From a bacterium (lineage in GTDB: Bacteria > Arandabacterota > Arandabacteria > Arandabacterales > JALGWA01), in contig JALGWA010000024.1 of the NCBI GenBank assembly GCA_025774425.1, forward strand, positions 1-10,325: a stretch of DNA of 10,325 nt, given 5' to 3'. The first letter of the stretch is position 1. Every line of letters begins with the position of its first letter. Below are positions 1-5,179 of the stretch, piece after piece. Under the pieces are notes generated by a model. That model saw only the letters and a list, made by a program, of their open reading frames with translations, was not told the DNA's origin and searched no databases. Made by a program: the position numbers and the translations under genes.

Positions 1-743
1 ACGAGAACGTCGTGTATTTCGGGGACACCGCCCGGTTGCCGTACGGCACCAAGTCCAGGGAGACGGTCACCCGCTTCTCCGAGGAGATAACCCGTTTCCT
101 CATGCGCCGGAACATCAAGCTGCTGGTAGTCGCCTGCAACACGGCCTCGGCTTATGCGCTCGCACACATAAGGTCGATTGTCGACATCCCCGTCGTCGGC
201 GTCATCGAACCCGGGGCGCGCGCGGCGGCGGCGGCGACCCGCAACCGGAAGGTCGGCGTCATCGGGACGCGCGCGACCATCGAGAGCGGCGCATATCTCG
301 AGGCGATACAGCGCCTCGACCCCGCGATAAGAGTGTTCTCCACCGCATGCCCGCTCTTCGTGCCCCTCGTCGAAGAGGGCTGGCTCGACGGGGACATCAC
401 CTGCGAGGTCGCCCGGCGCTACCTCGGGCATCTCGTAACATGCGGAGTGGACGCGCTGATCCTCGGTTGCACGCATTATCCCCTGATCAAGAAGGTCATC
501 GGCGACGTCATGGGCCGCGGCACGGCGCTGATCGATTCGGCGGACGAGACGGCTGCGACCGTCGAGAACGTGCTCAGGGAAAGCGGCCTGGCGTCGGGCG
601 GCCCGGGCGGGCCGAGATGCGCCGTGTTCGTGAGCGATCTCCATCTCGACCTCCGTCTCCAGGTCGAGCGGTTCCTCGGGTTCGAGGTGCCGAGGATATC
701 GCTGGTCGATTCGAAGTTCGAGGAAGTGGAGGCCGGGGTCTGA
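1..743 (+). CDS. murI: Glutamate racemase, N-terminally truncated by the window edge
   Basis: MurI interconverts L- and D-glutamate in the cytoplasm without a cofactor and supplies D-Glu for peptidoglycan. The reading frame is open from base 3 and starts inside the conserved [11 protein letters not shown] segment. By comparison with the family (about 265-285 aa), roughly 30 residues are missing, including the N-terminal DSG motif. Both catalytic cysteines are visible: one in VVACNTAS (Cys codon 135-137) and one in LGCTHYPL near 465-480. The protein ends normally about 70 residues after the second cysteine. rph follows after 20 nt, so the two are probably co-transcribed. The GTG at 12 is an internal Val codon, not a real start. 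The product assignment is secure. Confidence 0.96.
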   Translation, partial: ENVVYFGDTARLPYGTKSRETVTRFSEEITRFLMRRNIKLLVVACNTASAYALAHIRSIVDIPVVGVIEPGARAAAAATRNRKVGVIGTRATIESGAYLEAIQRLDPAIRVFSTACPLFVPLVEEGWLDGDITCEVARRYLGHLVTCGVDALILGCTHYPLIKKVIGDVMGRGTALIDSADETAATVENVLRESGLASGGPGGPRCAVFVSDLHLDLRLQVERFLGFEVPRISLVDSKFEEVEAGV

Positions 744-752
744 ATAGCACGC

Positions 753-757
753 GGAGG
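753..757 (+). promoter_or_regulatory. Shine-Dalgarno site fixing the rph TTG start
   Basis: GGAGG ends 6 nt before the TTG at 764, in the short gap after the murI stop. Together with the family N-terminus (Y-R-R-R-D-G-R right after the start), this supports TTG 764 over the frame's much longer upstream extension, which overlaps murI. Confidence 0.75.
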
Positions 758-763
758 TCTGAA

Positions 764-1489
764 TTGTACAGGCGCAGGGACGGCAGGAAACCCGGAGAGT
801 TGAGGAAGGTCAAAGTCAAGCGGAACTACCTCGCGCACCCCGAGGGGGCCGTGCTCATAGAAGCGGGCGGCACCCGGATCATCTGCACGGCTTCGGTCGA
901 GTTCCGCGTACCGCCCTTCCTCATGGGAACGGGCAAGGGCTGGGTGACGGCGGAGTACGCCATGCTCCCCCGGGCGACGCACACGCGCATGGTGCGCGAC
1001 CGCGTGCGCGGCAAGATCAACGGGCGCAGCCAGGAAATACAGAGACTGATCGGCCGCTCGCTGAGGGCGATAGTGGACCTCGCGGCGATGCCGGAGAAGA
1101 CCATACTCATAGACTGCGACGTCATCCAGGCGGACGGCGGAACGCGGACGCTGGCGATCACCGGCGCATACATGGCCCTGCATCTCGCCCTCGACGGCCT
1201 GGCGAGGCGCGGCGACATCGAGAGATTCCCGGCCGTCGATACGGTGGCCGCGACGAGCGTCGGCCTCGTCGACGGCGAAGTGCTGCTCGACCTGTGCTAC
1301 GAGGAGGATTCGGCCGCCCAGGTCGATTTCAATGTCGTCATGACCGGCAAGGGCAGGTTCGTCGAAGTGCAGGGAACGGCCGAGGGGATGACCTTCACCA
1401 AGAGCCAGATGGACTCCATGCTGGCCCTCGCGAGGAAGGGCATAGAGGAGCTCACCGGCATCCAGAAGAAGACGCTGAAGATTGTCTGA
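764..1489 (+). CDS. rph: Ribonuclease PH
   Basis: RNase PH is a phosphorolytic 3'-to-5' exoribonuclease that trims tRNA precursors back to the mature 3' end and acts as a hexamer in the cytoplasm. From TTG 764 the product is 241 aa, the usual family size. It opens with the typical RxDGR segment and contains the RNA-binding [15 protein letters not shown] region (about residues 88-102). The phosphate-binding GGTRT has its Arg at residue 128. The acidic active-site stretch [15 protein letters not shown] carries Asp182 and Asp188. The reading frame continues upstream inside murI in another frame, but that part resembles nothing and the SD site favours 764. The gene ends inside the start region of the next gene, so the two are translationally coupled or nearly so. 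The presence of tRNA genes downstream fits but is not needed for the assignment. Confidence 0.96.
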   Translation: MYRRRDGRKPGELRKVKVKRNYLAHPEGAVLIEAGGTRIICTASVEFRVPPFLMGTGKGWVTAEYAMLPRATHTRMVRDRVRGKINGRSQEIQRLIGRSLRAIVDLAAMPEKTILIDCDVIQADGGTRTLAITGAYMALHLALDGLARRGDIERFPAVDTVAATSVGLVDGEVLLDLCYEEDSAAQVDFNVVMTGKGRFVEVQGTAEGMTFTKSQMDSMLALARKGIEELTGIQKKTLKIV

Positions 1490-2096
1490 CACCGTGGAAA
1501 TCGTCCTCGCCACCAGGAACGAGGACAAGGTGCGGGAGATAGGCGAAATGCTCGCCTCGCTCCCCGTGACCCTCTTGAGCCTCGCCGACTTCCCCGGCAT
1601 TCCCGACGTAGTCGAAGACGGGCGCACCTTCCTCGACAATGCGCGCAAGAAGGCGCTGGAGGCCCACGGGCATACCGGGCTCGCCTGCCTCGCCGACGAC
1701 TCGGGCCTCGAGGTGGAGGCGCTGGGCGACCGGCCGGGTGTCATGTCGCGCAGGTTCGCCGGGCCCGGAGCGACCTATGCCGACAACAATGCCCTGCTGC
1801 TCGAGAAGATGGTCGACGTCCCCCGCGAACGCCGGAGGGCGAGGTTCGTCTGCGTCGCGGTGCTGGTCGCGCCGGACGGCCGGGTCCATTCGACGAGGGG
1901 CGAGCTCACCGGGTACATCGCCGAGGCGCCGCGCGGCGCCGGCGGCTTCGGGTACGATCCCCTGTTCTATCTTCCCGAGTACGGCAAGACCGTCGCCGAG
2001 CTCGATGCGGCCGTGAAGAACGAGATCAGCCACCGGGCCAGGGCCGTCGCCGCCATGCGCCCGGTGATAGAGTCCCTCATCGCGCGCCATTCTTGA
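1482..2096 (+). CDS. rdgB: XTP/dITP diphosphatase (RdgB/HAM1 family non-canonical purine NTP pyrophosphatase)
   Basis: The enzyme hydrolyses ITP, dITP and XTP to monophosphates plus pyrophosphate, keeping deaminated purines out of DNA and RNA. Family marks in order, counted from TTG 1482: the VLATRNEDK nucleotide-binding loop (residues 8-16), [14 protein letters not shown] (45-58), [10 protein letters not shown] with the general-base Asp73, [10 protein letters not shown] (from residue 154) and ISHRARA with SHR at 183-185. The length of 204 aa is typical. The start is uncertain. TTG 1482 overlaps the end of rph by 8 nt, while GTG 1494 would give M-E-I-V-L-A-T-R-N. Neither has a clear SD site, so coupling to rph translation is likely. 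The order murI-rph-rdgB is a known housekeeping arrangement in several bacterial groups. One deviation is GVMSRRFAG where the family usually has GVxSARYAG. Confidence 0.95.
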   Translation: MSDTVEIVLATRNEDKVREIGEMLASLPVTLLSLADFPGIPDVVEDGRTFLDNARKKALEAHGHTGLACLADDSGLEVEALGDRPGVMSRRFAGPGATYADNNALLLEKMVDVPRERRRARFVCVAVLVAPDGRVHSTRGELTGYIAEAPRGAGGFGYDPLFYLPEYGKTVAELDAAVKNEISHRARAVAAMRPVIESLIARHS

Positions 2097-2121
2097 CACC
2101 CCCGGCCGATGCCCTTAAATT
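2093..2121 (+). promoter_or_regulatory. Sigma-70-type promoter for the tRNA-Pro/Arg/His cluster
   Basis: A perfect TTGACA (2093-2098) is followed after exactly 17 nt by TAAATT (2116-2121), a 4/6 match to TATAAT. The -35 box overlaps the rdgB stop codon (2094-2096). Transcription would start near 2128, about 60 nt before tRNA-Pro, leaving a 5' leader for RNase P to remove. The same architecture recurs before tRNA-Lys and ssrA in this window, which strengthens the call. Confidence 0.7.
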
Positions 2122-2190
2122 GGGTTGAACCGCGGACGGCCCGGGCTTATTCTCTTCTATGCACTTGAATGCCGTGTTCGGGCCGGATGG

Positions 2191-2267
<77 letters not shown>

Positions 2268-2389
2268 GACAAGCGAAGCCGGCGCAGTCTGTCGGCTGAA
2301 CATAGGAAGCCCTCGGGGCGGCGCCGGTCCGGCGGCCGGCTCGCACGCGCCGGGCGCGGTCTTCGGCGTCAGGCGGATCCGGTATCCCG

Positions 2390-2466
<77 letters not shown>

Positions 2467-2490
2467 GACATATCAGCGAGACTGACGAGC

Positions 2491-2566
2491 GGTGGGCGTA
2501 GCTCAATGGTAGAGCCCTGGACTGTGGATCCAGTGGTTGGGGGTTCAAATCCCCTCGCCCACCCCA
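2491..2566 (+). tRNA. tRNA-His (anticodon GTG)
   Basis: The acceptor GTGGGCG pairs with CGCCCAC (2556-2562). The extra G at position -1 (2491) faces discriminator C (2563), the identity pair for histidyl-tRNA synthetase. The anticodon stem CTGGA/TCCAG encloses CTGTGGA with GTG at 2524-2526. CCA is encoded (2564-2566). It starts 24 nt after tRNA-Arg. No convincing terminator hairpin follows; only a T5 run at 2587-2591 is seen. Confidence 0.96.
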
Positions 2567-2596
2567 TCTTCGTGTTGAGCCCCGCCTTTTTGTCGT

Positions 2597-2624
2597 TTGA
2601 AATCCTCCGGGCTTGTGGTAGAAC
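2597..2624 (+). promoter_or_regulatory. Possible trkH promoter placing the transcription start at or near the ATG
   Basis: TTGAAA (2597-2602, 5/6 match) is followed after 16 nt by TAGAAC (2619-2624, 4/6 match). With a usual 6-7 nt gap from the -10 box, transcription would begin at about 2631, which is the trkH start codon. This is inferred from box matches only. Read-through from the tRNA cluster is an alternative source of trkH mRNA. Confidence 0.4.
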
Positions 2625-2630
2625 GCATTC

Positions 2631-4160
2631 ATGAGGCATCGCTACAGGCGGACCCAGCGCGTCTTCCACTTCACCGGCCTCCTGCTCCAGTCACTAGGCG
2701 TCGTCTTCCTCTTCCCGCTGATCCTCGTGGCGGGCTACTGGGGCGCGTTCGGCGAAGGCCGGGCGACGCTTCTCGCTTTCGCCGTGCCGGCGCTTTCGGC
2801 CTTCCTCGTGGGTTGGGTGTTCCGGAAGGTCTTCACCGGCGGCGCGCCGGGAACGGCCGGGGCGATGCTCATATGCGCCCTCGGCTGGGTGTTCGCCTCC
2901 GCCTTCGGGGCGTTGCCCTTCGTCATCGGCATCGACGCGAGCTTCCTCGACGGCTACTTCGAGGCCATGAGCGGCTTCACCACGACCGGCATCACTGTCT
3001 TCACCGGGCTCGACGCCCTGCCGCGCAGCATCATCCTCTGGCGCGCGCTGACGCAATGGCTGGGCGGGCTCGGCATACTGTCGTTCTTCCTGGCGATCAC
3101 CTTCAAGGGCGGCGGGGCGCATCACATCTACGGTGCGGAGAGCCACAAGATCTCCTCCGCGCGCCCCGTCCCGGGGATCTTCCACACGCTCAAGATACTC
3201 TGGGGCATTTACGGCGGGTTCACGCTCGCCGGCGGGGCGCTGCTCGCGCTTGAAGGCATGCCGCCCTTCGACGCGCTCTGCCATGCGCTCGCGGCGCTTT
3301 CGACGGGCGGTTTCTCCCCGCATGATGCGAGCATCGCCTTCTACGCCCAGACCGGGCATCCGCACTTCCGGCTGATCGAGTACACGGTGACGGCGTTGAT
3401 GATGCTGGGCGGCATAAACTTCCTCGTCCACTACCGCGTCCTGACGAGGGATGTCAAGGCCCTATGGGACAATGTCGAGATAAGGACGTGGTGGCGTTTC
3501 GTCGCGGGCTTCGTCGTCATCGTCTTGTTCGACAACATGGTGAAGTCGGGACTCCTGGCGACGGTCTTCCGGCACCCCGGCGTCGTAGGCCTTTCCGACG
3601 TCGAGAGCGTGTTCCGCGCGGCGTCCTTCCAGGTGACGGCGGTGCTGACGACCACGGGCTTCAGCACGCGGGATATAGGCTCGGCGTTCTTCCCGGCGCT
3701 CTCCAAGCAGGTCTTCCTTGCGATGATGGTGATCGGCGGATGCGTCGGCTCGACGAGCGGCGGCATCAAGGTCATGCGCATCGTCATCCTCGAGCGCCTC
3801 ATGTTGCGCGAACTCTTCAAGCTCCGCGCGCCTGCGAGGGCCTCGAAGTCGCTCATCGTCGACAAGAAGCCGGTCTCCGACGAGGAGGCCCACAGGACGG
3901 CCGCGATCTTCTTCACCTGGCTCGCCCTGATCGGCATCGGCGGCGGTGTAACGGCGCTCTTCTCGGACCACGGCGCCCTGGAATCCCTCTCCGGCATGTT
4001 CTCGGCCGTCGGAAACATCGGCCCGTGCTACATCTCCAACGCCGACCTCGTCGGCCTCAAGGCCGTCGTCAAGATCACATACATTTTCGGAATGCTCGCG
4101 GGAAGGCTGGAAATCCTGCCCGTGCTTCTCGTATTCTCCAGGAAGGCATGGAGGGGGTAG
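2631..4160 (+). CDS. trkH: Trk/Ktr-family potassium uptake protein, membrane channel subunit TrkH
   Basis: TrkH is the ion-conducting inner-membrane subunit for K+ (or Na+-coupled K+) uptake and works with a cytoplasmic RCK partner, encoded next door. The 509-aa protein is strongly hydrophobic, with the fourfold helix-pore-helix repeat of the SKT superfamily. The four filter segments are SGFTTTG (114-120), STGGF (224-228), TTTGFS (340-345) and GNIGPCY (461-467). The third is followed by the family motif GGCVGSTSGGIKVMR. The C-terminus carries MLAGRLEILPVLLVF, also diagnostic. The fourth filter segment has Cys466 where the family usually has Gly (GPG). ATG 2631 is the upstream-most possible start because an in-frame TAG lies at 2619-2621; no SD site precedes it. 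The trkA gene starts 3 nt after the stop, with its SD inside the trkH end. Confidence 0.95.
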   Translation: MRHRYRRTQRVFHFTGLLLQSLGVVFLFPLILVAGYWGAFGEGRATLLAFAVPALSAFLVGWVFRKVFTGGAPGTAGAMLICALGWVFASAFGALPFVIGIDASFLDGYFEAMSGFTTTGITVFTGLDALPRSIILWRALTQWLGGLGILSFFLAITFKGGGAHHIYGAESHKISSARPVPGIFHTLKILWGIYGGFTLAGGALLALEGMPPFDALCHALAALSTGGFSPHDASIAFYAQTGHPHFRLIEYTVTALMMLGGINFLVHYRVLTRDVKALWDNVEIRTWWRFVAGFVVIVLFDNMVKSGLLATVFRHPGVVGLSDVESVFRAASFQVTAVLTTTGFSTRDIGSAFFPALSKQVFLAMMVIGGCVGSTSGGIKVMRIVILERLMLRELFKLRAPARASKSLIVDKKPVSDEEAHRTAAIFFTWLALIGIGGGVTALFSDHGALESLSGMFSAVGNIGPCYISNADLVGLKAVVKITYIFGMLAGRLEILPVLLVFSRKAWRG

Positions 4161-4163
4161 CCC

Positions 4164-4835
4164 ATGTACATAGTAATCGCAGGTATAGGGCTCGTCGGAG
4201 GCGAACTGGCCCGCAGGCTCGTCGAGCACAAGCATGACGTCGTCGTCATAGACACAGACCCCGCAGCCTGCGAGAAGATGTATGCGGAACTCGGGGTCAT
4301 CGCCGTGACGGGCGACGTCGCGCGGGTCGAGATTCTCGAGCAGGCCGGCATCGACAAGGCCGACGCCGTCGTGGCGGCCACCGAGGACGACGCCGTGAAC
4401 CTCGCTGCCGCCATACTCGCGCGGAGCTTCGGCGTGGAACAGGTGATCGTCCGGATGCGGAACCCGTCGTACGAGAACGCCTACAAGCTCGCCGGCGTGA
4501 CGTCCATACTCCGCGTAACCAATCTCATGGTCAACCAGATGATGATGGAGCTGGAGAAGCCCGACGTGAGGAGGATCATGAGGATCGGAGGCGGCAAGGC
4601 CGTGATCTACTCGGTCAACGTGCCGCCCGGGGCGAAGGTCGCGGGCCGGACCATCGAGAGCATCGCTGGGAGCCCCGACTTTCCTCCGCGCTGCGTGGTC
4701 ATCGCCGTTTACCGCAGGGACTCGGAGGAGCTGATCATTCCGCGCGGGTCGCAGGCCGTGTTCGAGCGCGACGAGGTGTTCCTCATCTCGCCGGCGGAGG
4801 ACATACCCGCGGTCTCCGAATTCCTGACCGCCTGA
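4164..4835 (+). CDS. trkA: Trk/Ktr system potassium uptake protein, single-unit RCK regulatory subunit
   Basis: This is the cytoplasmic gating ring subunit of the K+ transporter; nucleotide binding to the RCK_N domain controls opening of TrkH. The 223-aa protein has one RCK_N (about 1-120) and one RCK_C (about 138-223). That is half the size of enterobacterial TrkA, which carries two copies, and matches the KtrA or half-length TrkA type. The Rossmann motif G7-x-G9-x-x-G12 and the acidic Asp30 ending the second strand (VVVIDTD) indicate NAD(H)/adenine-nucleotide binding. GDVARVEILEQAGIDKAD and VAATEDDAVNL are typical RCK_N segments. A strong SD (GGAGGGGG, 4150-4157) overlaps the trkH end. It forms an operon with trkH. 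Confidence 0.93.
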   Translation: MYIVIAGIGLVGGELARRLVEHKHDVVVIDTDPAACEKMYAELGVIAVTGDVARVEILEQAGIDKADAVVAATEDDAVNLAAAILARSFGVEQVIVRMRNPSYENAYKLAGVTSILRVTNLMVNQMMMELEKPDVRRIMRIGGGKAVIYSVNVPPGAKVAGRTIESIAGSPDFPPRCVVIAVYRRDSEELIIPRGSQAVFERDEVFLISPAEDIPAVSEFLTA

Positions 4836-4842
4836 GGCCGCA

Positions 4843-4858
4843 CCCGGAGCGCTTCGGG
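4843..4858 (+). terminator. Weak hairpin after trkA, possible terminator
   Basis: CCCGGA and TTCGGG form a 6-bp stem (one G.U pair) around GCGC, starting 8 nt after the trkA stop. No T-run follows, so intrinsic termination would be poor. It may be only a stabilising 3' hairpin. Confidence 0.25.
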
Positions 4859-4870
4859 CGGTTGTCGTCC

Positions 4871-4899
4871 TTGACACGGCGCATGTCAACAGATAGTAT
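4871..4899 (+). promoter_or_regulatory. Sigma-70-type promoter for tRNA-Lys
   Basis: A perfect TTGACA (4871-4876) and TAGTAT (4894-4899, 4/6 match) are separated by 17 nt. The predicted start near 4906 lies 17 nt before the tRNA, giving a short leader. The layout matches the promoters before tRNA-Pro and ssrA. Confidence 0.75.
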
Positions 4900-4922
4900 T
4901 TAGACCGAATCGAATAACGGAG

Positions 4923-4999
4923 GCGCCGCTAGCTCAACTAGGCAGAGCAGCAGACTCTTAATCTGAAGGTTGAAGGTTCGATTCCTTCGCGGCGCACCA
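4923..4999 (+). tRNA. tRNA-Lys (anticodon CTT)
   Basis: The acceptor GCGCCGC pairs with GCGGCGC (4989-4995), followed by discriminator A and an encoded CCA (4997-4999). The loop CTCTTAA carries CTT at 4957-4959, and the T arm is GAAGG-TTCGATT-CCTTC. Length is 77 nt. The anticodon stem has four good pairs; the outermost position (27-43) is a G-A mismatch. It reads AAG, the favoured Lys codon in this GC-rich DNA. It is a single-gene unit with its own promoter and terminator. Confidence 0.95.
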
Positions 5000-5004
5000 G
5001 TAAG

Positions 5005-5029
5005 AGCCCCGCCGCCCGCGGGGCTTTTT
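5005..5029 (+). terminator. Rho-independent terminator of tRNA-Lys
   Basis: AGCCCCGC (5005-5012) and GCGGGGCT (5018-5025) form a perfect 8-bp stem around a 5-nt loop, ending in T5 (5025-5029). It starts 5 nt after the CCA end. Confidence 0.9.
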
Positions 5030-5045
5030 CATGGGGTCAAATCGA

Positions 5046-5070
5046 GGGGTCAGAGCTCAAAATGCACAGT
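5046..5070 (+). repeat. Copy 1 of a 25-nt dispersed repeat (GGGGTCAGAGCTC... type)
   Basis: This 25-nt unit begins GGGGTCAGAGCTC, includes AAAATGCACAGT, and is identical to the copy at 5079-5103. It holds the palindrome GAGCTC (5053-5058). In this copy TGCAC-A-GTGCA forms a further small inverted repeat at 5063-5073. A partial leading copy (GGGGTCAAAT) lies at 5033-5042. It resembles short intergenic repeats that often accompany IS200/RAYT-type Y1 transposases, but no transposase gene is present. Confidence 0.85.
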
Positions 5071-5078
5071 GCACCCGG

Positions 5079-5103
5079 GGGGTCAGAGCTCAAAATGCAC
5101 AGT
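5079..5103 (+). repeat. Copy 2 of the 25-nt dispersed repeat
   Basis: Identical over 25 nt to copy 1, in the same orientation, with a 33-nt offset between copies. It sits in the 150-nt gap between the tRNA-Lys terminator and treY. Confidence 0.85.
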
Positions 5104-5124
5104 CGGCCGGCGGACCTGCGGTGT

Positions 5125-5153
5125 TTGTCCTTGCCTCCTGCATGCGCTATGCT
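5125..5153 (+). promoter_or_regulatory. Candidate promoter of the treY-malQ operon
   Basis: TTGTCC (5125-5130, 4/6) and TATGCT (5148-5153, 4/6) are 17 nt apart. This would put transcription start near 5160, about 20 nt before the treY TTG and just upstream of its SD. The tRNA terminator upstream implies a promoter must lie in this gap, and this is the best match seen. Confidence 0.45.
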
Positions 5154-5167
5154 CCCGGAGGCGCATG

Positions 5168-5176
5168 AGGAGGTGA
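5168..5176 (+). promoter_or_regulatory. Near-perfect Shine-Dalgarno site fixing the treY TTG start
   Basis: AGGAGGTGA complements the 3' end of 16S rRNA almost fully. The AGGAGG core ends 6 nt before TTG 5180, which supports that rare start codon for treY. Confidence 0.85.
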
Positions 5177-5179
5177 GCC

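Noticed and set aside
347..763. Long N-terminal extension of the rph frame
   Set aside because: It overlaps murI in another frame, has no similarity to RNase PH, and an SD plus family N-terminus fix the start at 764.
476..1744. 422-codon minus-strand frame over murI-rph-rdgB
   Set aside because: It covers three well-recognised genes on the other strand and has no homologous motif.
2587..2591. T5 run after tRNA-His as a terminator
   Set aside because: No stable hairpin directly precedes it apart from the tRNA itself, so it was not called.
3462..4889. 475-codon minus-strand frame over trkH-trkA
   Set aside because: Antisense to two clear K+ uptake genes; composition (many His, Asp, Arg) is typical of a shadow frame.
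5046..5103. CRISPR array
   Set aside because: Only two adjacent full copies with an 8-nt gap between them and a third far away; no spacer-sized unique sequence and no cas genes.
4970..5176. Small plus-strand frame across the tRNA-Lys end and the repeats
   Set aside because: It covers the T arm, terminator and 25-nt repeats; no SD and no protein-like sequence.
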